Shown piece by piece: positions 35,764 through 44,656 of a stretch of 64,000 nt of DNA. Below the pieces are notes generated by a model that was given only the letters and a program-made list of their open reading frames with translations, ran no database searches and was not told the DNA's origin. Position 1 is the first letter of the stretch, and every line of letters begins with the position of its first letter. The position numbers were made by a program, and so were the translations under genes. Source of the DNA: Brevibacterium limosum (GTDB lineage Bacteria; Actinomycetota; Actinomycetes; Actinomycetales; Brevibacteriaceae); NCBI RefSeq assembly GCF_011617705.1, contig NZ_CP050154.1, positions 496,001 to 560,000 of the forward strand, in the 5' to 3' direction.

Positions 35764-36276
35764 GTGACGAATCCTCCCGCACCTCAGTTCGCCGTTCGCC
35801 CCGAGGCTTCCCGCGACAGCGATGCGATCCGCTCATTGACGACCGCCGCGTTCGACAGGATCGATGAGGCCGAGATCGTCGATGCCCTTCGTGCATCCGG
35901 CAGTGGGATCGAGGGGCTGTCGTTCGTCGGCGTACTCGACGGTGAGATCATCGCCCACGCCATGCTCTCCCGGTGCTTCGTCGGCGAAGTCCTCGGAGTC
36001 TGCCTTGCGCCCTGTTCCGTATGGCCCGATCATCAGCGCACCGGTGCCGGGACCGCCGTGATCGAAGCTCTCCTGACCGAAGCTGCCCGCAGCGGTGAGG
36101 CCTTCGCTGTCGTCCTCGGGCATCCCGAGTACTACCCGCGCTTCGGTTTCACTCCGGCCTCAGGGTTCGGAATCACCCTGTATGTCGACGTTCCCGACGA
36201 AGCCCTCATGGCGATGCCGCTGGCCGGCGAGGTGCCGGCCGGCCCGCTGGCATTCGCTCCCGAACTCGGGGTCTAA
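35764..36276 (+). CDS. GNAT-family N-acetyltransferase
   Basis: 170 residues from GTG 35764, preceded by TATCGT and exactly six bases, a leaderless start; the frame is open further upstream. The GNAT core is clear: acetyl-CoA-binding region VWPDHQRTGAGTAVIEALL followed by VVLGHPEYYPRFGFTPASGFGI, a signature of the YhbS-like subfamily. The acceptor is unknown. It is divergent from argG but no functional link is evident. Confidence 0.88.
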   Translation: MTNPPAPQFAVRPEASRDSDAIRSLTTAAFDRIDEAEIVDALRASGSGIEGLSFVGVLDGEIIAHAMLSRCFVGEVLGVCLAPCSVWPDHQRTGAGTAVIEALLTEAARSGEAFAVVLGHPEYYPRFGFTPASGFGITLYVDVPDEALMAMPLAGEVPAGPLAFAPELGV

Positions 36277-36387
36277 GGCAGGGTAAGCGGCAGTCCGTCG
36301 GAAGCCGCTGCGACCCGCCCGCTGCATCTGCCCACGAGGCTGGCGTCGCGCGAAACAGTAGGCCGCGATCGGACATCTGTGCCTGAA

Positions 36388-36530
36388 TATAGGTCAGCAT
36401 CGGATCTCTTCGACAGTGTATCCAGGGGTGATGGCCATGGTGCTCCGGTTCCTCTCTTATCCGGAGTGGCTCACAACCAGCCTGACACAGAGGGTTTCCG
36501 GCGCCAGAAATGTCCGATGGTGACCTACAT
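36388..36530. repeat. palindromic repeat, locus A (imperfect, split arms)
   Basis: A left arm ATATAGGTCAGCATCGGAT (36388-36406), a degenerate right arm GTGTATCCAGGGGTGATG (36415-36432) and a good right arm AGAAATGTCCGATGGTGACC (36506-36525, continuing TACAT) belong to the same family as loci B-D. The last arm ends four bases before the stop of the endonuclease-like gene. Confidence 0.75.
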
Positions 36531-36533
36531 TTT

Positions 36534-37457
36534 TCACTGCAGCCCGAGGTGTTGGCGGATGTCGCGTTCAAATTGACGGCGATTGGTTGACTTCGTTACT
36601 CGCAATACCGTCCAGCCAGCGGCCTTCAGCGCGTTGACTCGGTCGATATCGGCGGCCCACGGTCCCTCTGATGTCCTGTGATGGTCTCCCTCGTACTCCA
36701 ATGCGAGTTTCACCTTCGGGTAGCCGAGGTCGGGATTCAGGGTCCGGTCGATCGTCGGGCAGTACACAGCAGGGTGGACGACGGGTTCAGGAAGGTCTCG
36801 GGAAGCAGCCCAGAGTCGGAGATCAGTCTCCATCGGCGAGTCGACATCTTCTCTGATCAGTTCGAAGGCGGAAAGCAGCTTCGACCTTGCTCTGAGATGT
36901 TTCGTGCCGGAGATGTGCTTGGCCAGGTCTTCCAGTGAGAACTGGGTCGGGCTCTTCCAATCGCCGATCGCAGCATCTCCCATCTTCACCAGCGAATCAA
37001 CCGAACTGACGGCCGCGAGTTGGCTGAAGACCTGCAACGGACTCAGAACCGGAAGGCCCAACCAGGCAGTTCGTCTGAGCGTTCTCATCCGATGAAGCGT
37101 CACGCCTCTTCTGCGAATGCGTTTGTTGATGTCCGACGTTGCCAGATGCAGACTGTCTCTGCCGATGGAACGCGGTAACGGCCACCCGAACAGACGCGCA
37201 GCAGTTTCACTGCATGCGACGACTCCGGGGTGTCGGTGGGCAAGGGCGAGCAACACTTGAGCTTCTTTGATCCAGTCATCATCCGCCCAAGTCGGAATCG
37301 GAAACTCAGTGGGGGCGGTGCCGTCGAAGCGGATTCCCCAGGTAGCTGGTGGAAAGTTGCGGCCGGAGCGGATGTCGTAGTCGGAGGCGCCGCGTGCACG
37401 TGCTTCGGGGACCGAGACGATTGCTGGATAGTCGGCATAGTTCAGAGGGTGCTTCAT
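36534..37457 (-). CDS. DUF559 / AbiEi-like protein with PD-(D/E)XK endonuclease-type domain
   Basis: 307 residues. The N-terminal half resembles the AbiEi-type winged-helix/antitoxin-like region found in actinobacterial DUF559 proteins (SETAARLFGWPLP, LRRTAWLGLPVLSP). The C-terminal half is a VSR-like nuclease fold: Glu in SPMETDLRLWA, Asp in LNPDLGYP, then KLALEYEGDHH, and the motif WTVLRVTKSTNRRQFERDI. Such proteins are abundant in actinobacteria with no proven role; defence or toxin-antitoxin functions have been suggested. No partner toxin is adjacent. GC is visibly lower than in the neighbours, and palindromic repeats of one subtype stand on both sides, which suggests acquisition as a unit. 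Confidence 0.75.
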   Translation of the reverse strand: MKHPLNYADYPAIVSVPEARARGASDYDIRSGRNFPPATWGIRFDGTAPTEFPIPTWADDDWIKEAQVLLALAHRHPGVVACSETAARLFGWPLPRSIGRDSLHLATSDINKRIRRRGVTLHRMRTLRRTAWLGLPVLSPLQVFSQLAAVSSVDSLVKMGDAAIGDWKSPTQFSLEDLAKHISGTKHLRARSKLLSAFELIREDVDSPMETDLRLWAASRDLPEPVVHPAVYCPTIDRTLNPDLGYPKVKLALEYEGDHHRTSEGPWAADIDRVNALKAAGWTVLRVTKSTNRRQFERDIRQHLGLQ

Positions 37458-37877
37458 GCACAGATCGTCTACTTGGACTCAGCGTGTGGGAAGACCTGCC
37501 TGAAGCTGCTGTGGGCATCCGTTTTGCATCCACAGCCTGTATGCGCCTGAGTCAGATCATTTGTCCACAACCAGTTGAGGCCGGAGTTAGGGGTGATCTT
37601 CGGCGATGTCAGAGCGCCCAGGAGAAGCTTCGGGTGCCCCGGCGACGACTCGAATGAATCTCTGCACAGGAGTGAGTGTGCGAGTGGACTCAGCGAGGTG
37701 CGCAGTCAGGGCGGCATAGGGTGGCTGCGAAATAGTGGTCACCATCGGACTTCCGGGCCAGAACATAGGTCACCATCGGACATTTCTCGAGCCAGAAAGT
37801 ATCCGATGGTGACCTAGATTCGAGGACAGTCTCCGTTAGTGACCGCTATTCGGGGAAGTGGGCGCGCCCCGCGTGAG
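37458..37877. other. non-coding region with palindromic repeats (locus B)
   Basis: About 420 bases between the minus-strand endonuclease-like gene and the end of the minus-strand permease gene. Besides the palindromes at 37731-37848 no gene is supported; short frames lack ribosome-binding sites and actinobacterial codon bias. Confidence 0.55.
37731..37848. repeat. palindromic repeat, locus B (two nested palindromes)
   Basis: Two left arms carrying GGTCACCATCGGAC (37737-37750 and 37768-37781) are followed by a near-perfect right arm, AGAAAGTATCCGATGGTGAC (37794-37813), and a degenerate right arm, AGTCTCCGTTAGTGACCGCT (37828-37847). The inner pair forms a hairpin with a loop of about ten bases. 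Same subtype (CCATCGGA / TCCGATGG) as locus A. Confidence 0.8.
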
Positions 37878-39425
37878 TTACAGCTTCGCGCGGTGGGCGC
37901 GGATCGCCTCGGCGACGGCGATGGCGTCACCTTCGGGAGCGTCGGACTTCCGATCGGGACGTGCCGTGAACAGGTAGATGCATCCGGCCACCAGCACGAC
38001 GACCAGACCGATGAGCACGATCCAGTCGGCGAAGAACGATCCGGAGTCTCCCGGCAGCGACAGCAAGACCATTGCGAAGATGCCGTAGGCCAGGGCTGCG
38101 ATATTGACCACGATGCCCCAGCCGCCCAGCGACCAAGGCCCCGCAGGCTTCCACCCGCGCAGCCGCTGCCGGAGCGCCCCGAGGACGACCATCTGGAAGG
38201 CGAGGTAGATTCCGAGGATCGCGAACGAGGTCACCGCGACGAGGATTCCGTCGTTGAACCAGATGAGCACGCAGATCAGGGCGGGTGCAGTACAGGCGAC
38301 GATGAGGGCATTGTGCGGGATCTTCGTCCCGTCGGTGACCTTCGACAGCCACCGGTGTCCGGGCATCATTCCGTCGCGGGCGAAGCTGAAGATCAGCCTC
38401 GATGCGGCCGCCTGCAGGCTGAGCACGCAGGAGATGAACGCCAGGACCGCCACGATGAGGAAGATCTTCGCACCGACATCGCCGAGGCTGCCGGCGAGGA
38501 TCGCGGGAATCGGGTCGGCGACCTCACCGGCGACGATCTCATCGAGGTTCGGTGCCGCGAGCACATAGCCGCCGAAGGAGAACAGGGCCGAGACCGCTCC
38601 GACGAAGATCGTCATGAGCATCGCCTTCGGGATGCCGCGAGCCGGATTCGACACTTCCTCGGCGACGTCGCCGCACGCTTCGAATCCGTAGAAGAGGAAG
38701 AGCCCGGCGACTGCGGCTCCCATGAAGACGGGCAGGTAGCTGCCGTCGCCCGCGGTGCCCATGGTGTCGAAGAAGACGGAGAAGCTGTGCTTGCGTTCGA
38801 AGAAGAGCAGGAACAGGCCGAGCCCGATGACGCCGATGAGTTCGGCGAAGAGGCCGATGCGCGCGATGCGGGCCAACCATTTCGTGCCCGAGAAGTTGAT
38901 CGCCAAGGCAAGGACGAGCAGCGCCAGGCCGAGGAACAGAGTGGAGTTGCGGCTGAGTTCGAGGCCGAAGAGGCTCGCGAGGAATCCGGCACCGAACTCC
39001 GCCACCGAGGTGATCGTGACGATGAGTGCGCAGATGTAGATCCATGCGGCCATCCACGCATATCGCTTGCTCCACAGCCGCCTGGCCCATGGGTAGATTC
39101 CGCCGGCGATGGGGAACTGGGAGACGACTTCGCCGAAGACGAGGGCGACGAGCAGCTGACCGCATGCGACGATGACGATCCACCAGATCGAGGGCGGACC
39201 ACCGGTTGAGAGCGCCACTGCCAGCAGTGAATACACGCCGACGAGCGGGGAGAGGTAGGTGAAGCCGAGTGCGAAGTTCGCCCACGGACTCATCGACCGC
39301 TCGAAGGAGTCTTCGTAGCCGAGGACGGCCAGATGGTCGGAATCGGAGAGGTGGTCGCCGGCCCGGTTGCCGGTGGAGTTGTGAACGCCCGCGGGGTGGT
39401 GGGCGTCCGGGAGATGTTCGGACAT
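37878..39425 (-). CDS. APC-superfamily amino-acid permease
   Basis: 515 residues with about twelve membrane helices. After a His-rich N-terminal tail come the APC signatures SPLVGVYSLLAVALSTGGPP, FPIAGGIYPWARRLW and FYGFEACGDVAEEVSNPARGIPKAML, which are closest to the GABA/choline-type (BAT1-like) permeases. It likely imports an amino acid, GABA or an amine by substrate:proton symport or exchange. The ATG at 39425 has AAGGAAC upstream. No catabolic partner gene adjoins it. Confidence 0.88.
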   Translation of the reverse strand: MSEHLPDAHHPAGVHNSTGNRAGDHLSDSDHLAVLGYEDSFERSMSPWANFALGFTYLSPLVGVYSLLAVALSTGGPPSIWWIVIVACGQLLVALVFGEVVSQFPIAGGIYPWARRLWSKRYAWMAAWIYICALIVTITSVAEFGAGFLASLFGLELSRNSTLFLGLALLVLALAINFSGTKWLARIARIGLFAELIGVIGLGLFLLFFERKHSFSVFFDTMGTAGDGSYLPVFMGAAVAGLFLFYGFEACGDVAEEVSNPARGIPKAMLMTIFVGAVSALFSFGGYVLAAPNLDEIVAGEVADPIPAILAGSLGDVGAKIFLIVAVLAFISCVLSLQAAASRLIFSFARDGMMPGHRWLSKVTDGTKIPHNALIVACTAPALICVLIWFNDGILVAVTSFAILGIYLAFQMVVLGALRQRLRGWKPAGPWSLGGWGIVVNIAALAYGIFAMVLLSLPGDSGSFFADWIVLIGLVVVLVAGCIYLFTARPDRKSDAPEGDAIAVAEAIRAHRAKL

Positions 39426-39685
39426 GGTGATGTTCCTTCATTCGAATCGTCGTTGATTCTCTGTCTGTCGGTCATCGTATCCCCGATTCCCCTGCCTGGA
39501 GACACAAGTGTTCGATCGCGTCCCACCGGCCCTGATTCCCGACGGTGGGGCCGATCTCGCCCACGCGACTGAGTGCGATTTCATCCTCGCGGCGGAGGCA
39601 CCGGACGAATGCGCGTCATAGCGTGGAACCACAGGCACGGAGCACCGATGAAACGATGGGCGCTGTGCAGGAGCGAGGAGGAACT

Positions 39686-40876
39686 GTGAACACGCAGACG
39701 CACAATCAGGCTGGATTCGCCGAGGCGACGGGACCGACCGCTGCGACGTCCGGTCCCATGACTCCGCCCGGAGCCCCTTCCCCGGGGGCCCCTGCACCGC
39801 GCATCGCCGAGGAGACCGGCACCTCTCTCGGCACCGCCGGATCCCCCGCCGAGGCGGTCGATCGGAAAGGGCGTCCGCTCGCTGTCGTGCCGGGCCGAGT
39901 TCCCTGGCTCGAGCTCGGCATCTTCGCCGTCATCGCGTTCGGACTCGCCTGGGTCGCGTGCCTGCCGCTGTGGATATCAGGTGAGGGCCTCAGCAATGTC
40001 GTCGCCGTCCAGCTCTACGGTGCGCTGATGATGTTCACGCCCCTCATCGCCAGCATCGTTGCCTCCATCGTTCAACGTCGACGGGCTCGTGCCAGGGGAG
40101 AGATCCTTGCCAGTGTGCCCCGCTATTTCGGCATCTGGCCCCTGCGTCGCTTCGGGCGAGTCATCTGGATGAGCATCGCCGCCTTCTTCGGCATCATGGC
40201 TCTCGTTGTCCTCGGCTATTTCCTCAGCGCGGCCTTCGGTTGGCTCAGCCTTGATCTCACCGGGCTGTCCGGGTTCAAGCAGCAGATGGCCACGCTCCCG
40301 GGCTTGGACTCGGTGCCGATCGGACTTGCCGTCATCGGCTATCTTCTGATCATGGTGATCAGCTCGGTGGTTACCGTCTTCGTCGCCATCGGAGAGGAGT
40401 TCGGCTGGCGCGGATGGCTGCTCAACAGCCTCCGCCCCCTGGGCGCCTGGCCTGCCCTGCTCATCGTCGGCGCGGTCTGGGGGCTGTGGCACGCACCTCT
40501 CATTCTGCTCGGCTACAACTTCGGCCGCCCCGACATCACCGGTCTCGGACTCATGGTCGGCGGCTGCATCATGGTCGGCATCCTATTCGGCTGGCTGCGC
40601 CTGCGCACCGGCTCGGTCTGGCCGGCCGTCTTCGCCCATGCCGGACTCAACGGTTCCGCCGGAATGCTGATGATTTTGCTCATCGACGCCGCGGCTTCGA
40701 GTCCCGACCCGGCGCTCACCATGATCCTCGGGGTCTCCGGATGGATCGTCTCCGCCGTGGTCATAGTCGTGCTCGTCGCGACCGGTCAGTTCCGTCGGCA
40801 GCCGGAGCTGGGAATCAAGAAGACCCCGCCCGCCGAGGCTGCCCCACAGCCGATCGCTCAAGCGCAGAACGACTGA
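39686..40876 (+). CDS. CPBP-family intramembrane metalloprotease
   Basis: 396 residues from GTG 39686, with AGGAGG seven bases upstream. An N-terminal ~75-residue Pro/Ala/Thr-rich region precedes eight or so membrane helices. The glutamic-type/CAAX-protease (ABI) motifs are intact: EEFGWRGWL (EExxxR), WGLWHAPL and FAHAGLNG. Bacterial CPBP proteins cleave within membranes and have been tied to bacteriocin immunity or protein sorting; the substrate is unknown here. Confidence 0.88.
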   Translation: MNTQTHNQAGFAEATGPTAATSGPMTPPGAPSPGAPAPRIAEETGTSLGTAGSPAEAVDRKGRPLAVVPGRVPWLELGIFAVIAFGLAWVACLPLWISGEGLSNVVAVQLYGALMMFTPLIASIVASIVQRRRARARGEILASVPRYFGIWPLRRFGRVIWMSIAAFFGIMALVVLGYFLSAAFGWLSLDLTGLSGFKQQMATLPGLDSVPIGLAVIGYLLIMVISSVVTVFVAIGEEFGWRGWLLNSLRPLGAWPALLIVGAVWGLWHAPLILLGYNFGRPDITGLGLMVGGCIMVGILFGWLRLRTGSVWPAVFAHAGLNGSAGMLMILLIDAAASSPDPALTMILGVSGWIVSAVVIVVLVATGQFRRQPELGIKKTPPAEAAPQPIAQAQND

Positions 40877-40930
40877 TCGCCGGCAGACCGTCTGTTCGTC
40901 GGCAGACCGCCCGATCACTGTCGAAATGTG

Positions 40931-40971
40931 ACGCCGGGGCCGTCCTCGAAATTGAGGCACGGCCCCGGCGT
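40931..40971. terminator. terminator hairpin after the CPBP gene
   Basis: ACGCCGGGGCCGT (40931-40943) pairs perfectly with ACGGCCCCGGCGT (40959-40971), and the loop contains a further CCTC/GAGG stem. No T-tract follows, but the stability is high. Confidence 0.65.
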
Positions 40972-41010
40972 CCGTTAGGCTCAAAACCCCATAGACCTAA
41001 GGAGTACTAC

Positions 41011-41487
41011 GTGATTTTTGGACCATCGCTGCTGCAGACGGCGGGACGCATGCTCACCGCCCCGATCTTCATCACCGGCGGCCTGTCGGCAGTGAAGGAT
41101 CCGGCCGGAAAGGCGGCGATGGCAGAATCGACGCTGGACGCCATCCGCGAGTACGTCCCCGCGCTGCCCGATGACAACGAGCTGCTCGTGCGCATCAACG
41201 GCGGCGTGCAGATCCTCGCCGGCACCACTCTCCTGCTCGGCATCAAGCCGCGACTCTCGGCACTGGCGCTCGCCGGCTCCCTCGTCCCGACCACGTTGGC
41301 CGGACACTCCTTCTGGGAGATGGAGGGCGGCGATGCGAAGGCCCACCAGACTCAGTTCTCGAAGAACCTCGCGGCACTCGGCGGACTGTTCCTCATCGCC
41401 GGAGACGGCGATAGCACCAAGGCGATCGAGAAGGCCGCCGCCAAGGCAGCGAAGAAGGCTGAGAAGCGCGCCCTCAAGCAGGCGTGA
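41011..41487 (+). CDS. DoxX-family membrane protein
   Basis: 158 residues from GTG 41011 with AAGGAG upstream. Four hydrophobic helices and the sequences RMLTAPIFITGGLSAVKDP and GGVQILAGTTLLLGIKPRLSA match DoxX/SURF4-type membrane proteins, which in actinobacteria have been linked to oxidative stress and thiol systems. The C terminus is a Lys/Ala helix (AIEKAAAKAAKKAEKRALKQA) likely cytoplasmic and possibly membrane- or nucleic-acid-binding. Confidence 0.85.
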   Translation: MIFGPSLLQTAGRMLTAPIFITGGLSAVKDPAGKAAMAESTLDAIREYVPALPDDNELLVRINGGVQILAGTTLLLGIKPRLSALALAGSLVPTTLAGHSFWEMEGGDAKAHQTQFSKNLAALGGLFLIAGDGDSTKAIEKAAAKAAKKAEKRALKQA

Positions 41488-41532
41488 GACTCGTGCCCTG
41501 GACAATTCGGTGAGCGTGCCTATGCTCGAAGC

Positions 41533-42099
41533 ATGGCCAAGGCACTTCTCATCGTCGATGTCCAGAACGATTTCACCGAAGGCGGCGCGCTCGGCGTGAC
41601 CGGCGGCGACGCTGTCGCCGAAGGCATCAGCGCCTACCTCTCCGCCCATGCCGGGGACTACGACGCCGTCATCGCTTCCCGCGACTGGCACGATGCCGAC
41701 AGTGACAACGGCGGCCACTTCAGCGACTCCCCGGACTTCGTCGATTCCTGGCCCGTCCACTGCGTCGCAGACACCGACGGCGCGGCCTTCGATCCCCTGC
41801 TCGACACCGCGGCCATCACCCACGAGGTCCACAAGGGCCAAGGCAAACCCGACTATTCGGCTTTCCAGGGGATCACGGACAGGGGGAGCCGCCTCGGCGA
41901 GCTTCTGGGTGATCTCACGATCACTGAGGTGGACGTCGTCGGCATCGCCACCGATCATTGCGTACGCGCTTCCGCCCTCGACGCGCTGAGCGCGGGGCTG
42001 AGCGTTCGCGTGCTCACTGACCTCGTCGCGGGCGTCGGAGACGAGTCGAGCAGGGCCGCCCTCGCGGAGGTCGAGAAGGCGGGGGCCGAGCTCGCCTGA
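41533..42099 (+). CDS. pncA: nicotinamidase/pyrazinamidase
   Basis: 188 residues. The ATG at 41533 follows TATGCT by exactly six bases, a leaderless start. All catalytic features of PncA are visible: Asp in LLIVDVQNDFTEGG, the metal-binding SRDWHDAD, Lys in VHKGQGKPDYSAF and Cys in IATDHCVRAS. It hydrolyses nicotinamide to nicotinate for NAD salvage. The general isochorismatase fold could serve other amides, but the pattern is that of nicotinamidase. Confidence 0.93.
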   Translation: MAKALLIVDVQNDFTEGGALGVTGGDAVAEGISAYLSAHAGDYDAVIASRDWHDADSDNGGHFSDSPDFVDSWPVHCVADTDGAAFDPLLDTAAITHEVHKGQGKPDYSAFQGITDRGSRLGELLGDLTITEVDVVGIATDHCVRASALDALSAGLSVRVLTDLVAGVGDESSRAALAEVEKAGAELA

Positions 42100-42237
42100 G
42101 CCGCTGACTCTCCGCGGAACCTCCACCCTCAGAAAAACTATCGCCCCAGGTCAGCGCGTTTTATCCATCGAAAGTTGCAGACCGAATCCGAACTCACAGG
42201 CGATGTGTGTGACTCCTCAGATTGATGGACTGGAGTC

Positions 42238-44457
42238 ATGAACTCACCACTGGCGAAAACCGCACATACGCTGACATCGAAGCGCGGTTCGTGGCTCGTC
42301 CTCGGCGGAATCGTCGTCCTCGTCGCTCTGATCTTCGGACTCCTGTCCGGGGCAGGGGAGGACAGGGCCAACGAAACCGCACCGGCCGACTCCGAATCCA
42401 CTCAGGCACAGAAGATCCTCGACAGATTCCCCGATGCGGACAAGCAGTCCGTCATGGTAGTGGCCTCGAACGAGGACGGATCCGAACTGTCCGCCGACGA
42501 CCAGGCCGAACTGAAGACGCTCGGCGGTTCGCTCGGCGACTCCGTCGGTGACGAATCCACCGAAACCGTGACTGGGCCGATCCTCAGCGACGACAAGCAG
42601 GCCGCGCTGCTCATGGTGCCGATCACGGTGGGTCTGACGAATTCGGACACCGCCGAGACCGTCGACGAGCTGCGCACCGCCATCGCCGACGACCCGACCG
42701 CCTCCGGACTCACAGACGATGGTGTGTCCCTGCTGGTCACCGGCGGTCCCGCGATCGGCGCCGACATCGCCTCGGCGTTCAATGGCGCGGACTTCACCCT
42801 GCTCATCGTCACCATCGTCATCGTCGCACTCCTGCTCATCATCACCTACCGCTCGCCGATCCTGTGGCTGCTGCCGCTCATCGTCATCGGCACCGCCGAC
42901 GGACTCGCCTCAACCGTGACCGCGGCCGTCGGAGACTGGCTCGAACTGCAGTTCGACGCGGGCATCATCAGCGTCCTCGTCTTCGGCGCCGGCGCGAACT
43001 ACGCACTGCTGTTCATCTCCCGCTACCGCGAGGAGCTGCGCCGCTTCGCCGACCACCGCGTCGCGCTCGCCGAGGCCTGGACGCATACCGCGACGACGAT
43101 CCTCGCCTCGAACCTCACCGTCGTGCTGTCCCTTCTCAGCCTCGTCTTCGCGATCATCCCCGGCACCCGAGGCCTGGGCATCACCGCGGCCGTCGGCCTG
43201 CTCATCTCCGCAGCCGCCGTGCTGTTCGCCCTGCCGCCCGTGCTCGCGATCTGCGGCAAGAAGATGTTTTGGCCCTTCATCCCGACGCTCGAGCGGAGCT
43301 CGGAGGAGGAGCTCACCCCCGCCGAGGCGACCAAGCCCTCGATCTGGCGCACCATCGCCACTCGCGTGGTCCGCAGACCCGGGCTCCACCTCGGTGCCGG
43401 AATCGTCATCCTCGGCGTCATGGCCACCGGCTTCATCGGCTCCTCGATCGGCCTCGACCAGACCGAGAAGTTCCGGGTCCAGTCCGAATCGGCGCAGGGC
43501 CTCGACGTCCTAGCCGACCACTTTCCGCCCGGCGAATCCCAGCCGATCTGGATCCTCGCCGACACCGACCACGCGGATGACGTCGTCGATTCGGTCAGTG
43601 ATATGAATGGCGTCGTCCGCGCCTCGACGATCGAGGACACGAACATCGACGGCACCTCGGTCACGAAGATCATGGTCACCGGCGAGTACGAACCCGACAG
43701 TGCGAAGGGCCTCGACCTCGTCGCGGACATCCGCAGCGACGTCCACGCCATCGACGGAGCGAACGCCCAGGTGGGCGGTGCCGCGGCTACGGAGCTCGAC
43801 GCCCGCGACGGCAACCAGACGGACTTCTTCACGATCGTCCCGATGATCCTGGCGATCAGCTTCATCATCCTGTTGGGCATCCTCCGCGCCCCCATCGCGG
43901 CGTTCACCCTGCTGCTCGTCAACGTCGTGTCCTCGGCTGCGGCGATCGGCCTCGGCGCGTTCCTGTCACGGACGATCTTCGGACAGTCCGCACTTGATGC
44001 GCAGGTGCCGATCCTCGCGTTCCTCTTCCTCGTGGCGCTGGGCATCGACTACTCGATCTTCCTCGCCCACCGAGCGAAGAAGGAGGCCGTCCTCCACGGG
44101 GGACGTCAGGGCATGATCGATGCCGTCGCCCACACCGGCGGTGTCATCACCAGCGCCGGCATCGTCCTGGCCGGAGTGTTCGCAGCCTTGGGTATGCTGC
44201 CGCTGATGGTGCTCGGCCAGCTCGGCCTCATCGTCGGAGTCGGCGTGCTCGTCGACACGATCATCGTGCGCACCGTCATCGTGCCCTCGATCTTCGGGCT
44301 CGTCGGCGACAGGATGTGGTGGCCGAACAAGGCGATAACTCACTTCCACGAGAACGCAGATGCATGTGCGGCCGGACGCGACGCGCACTCCACCCAGCTG
44401 CTCGCCGAGAAGGAACACGCCTACAGCGGTTCCGGAACCCACCACGGCAGGCACTGA
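42238..44457 (+). CDS. MMPL-family RND transporter
   Basis: 739 residues. Two repeats of six membrane helices surround extracytoplasmic domains: the first helix at ~18-38, helices at ~185-345 with the conserved FGAGANYALLFISRYREELRR, a second exporter half starting ~385, and VALGIDYSIFLAHRAKKEA. The paired Asp/Tyr-type residues in these motifs fit proton-driven export. MMPL proteins export lipids, siderophores or drugs across the actinobacterial membrane. The two-component genes immediately downstream may control it. The ATG has only a weak ribosome-binding site (TGGAG). Confidence 0.9.
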   Translation: MNSPLAKTAHTLTSKRGSWLVLGGIVVLVALIFGLLSGAGEDRANETAPADSESTQAQKILDRFPDADKQSVMVVASNEDGSELSADDQAELKTLGGSLGDSVGDESTETVTGPILSDDKQAALLMVPITVGLTNSDTAETVDELRTAIADDPTASGLTDDGVSLLVTGGPAIGADIASAFNGADFTLLIVTIVIVALLLIITYRSPILWLLPLIVIGTADGLASTVTAAVGDWLELQFDAGIISVLVFGAGANYALLFISRYREELRRFADHRVALAEAWTHTATTILASNLTVVLSLLSLVFAIIPGTRGLGITAAVGLLISAAAVLFALPPVLAICGKKMFWPFIPTLERSSEEELTPAEATKPSIWRTIATRVVRRPGLHLGAGIVILGVMATGFIGSSIGLDQTEKFRVQSESAQGLDVLADHFPPGESQPIWILADTDHADDVVDSVSDMNGVVRASTIEDTNIDGTSVTKIMVTGEYEPDSAKGLDLVADIRSDVHAIDGANAQVGGAAATELDARDGNQTDFFTIVPMILAISFIILLGILRAPIAAFTLLLVNVVSSAAAIGLGAFLSRTIFGQSALDAQVPILAFLFLVALGIDYSIFLAHRAKKEAVLHGGRQGMIDAVAHTGGVITSAGIVLAGVFAALGMLPLMVLGQLGLIVGVGVLVDTIIVRTVIVPSIFGLVGDRMWWPNKAITHFHENADACAAGRDAHSTQLLAEKEHAYSGSGTHHGRH

Positions 44458-44471
44458 GTCGAACCGATGGG

Positions 44472-44516
44472 GCGCACGCCAAGCCTGCAGACACGGCGCA
44501 AGCCAAGCCTGCAGAC
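44472..44516. repeat. direct repeat downstream of the MMPL gene
   Basis: GCGCACGCCAAGCCTGCAGAC (44472-44492) recurs at 44496-44516 with one change; period 24 bases. It lies in the non-coding gap before the sensor kinase gene. No function is evident. Confidence 0.75.
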
Positions 44517-44656
44517 GTCAAGCGGATGGCTGAGTGAGTTGGACAGGCCCGGGCGACGAAGCACGCCGTCGCCCGGGCCAGCTCGGTTTCCGCGCCGGGT
44601 CGCGCATATGTCATGCCACCGGGGTCCTGGATGTGATTGAGTTGGCAGGGAGATTC

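Noticed and set aside
36388..37848. Possible CRISPR-like array from repeated arms
   Set aside because: The repeats are inverted palindromes with irregular spacing and enclose a gene; there are no regular spacers and no cas genes.
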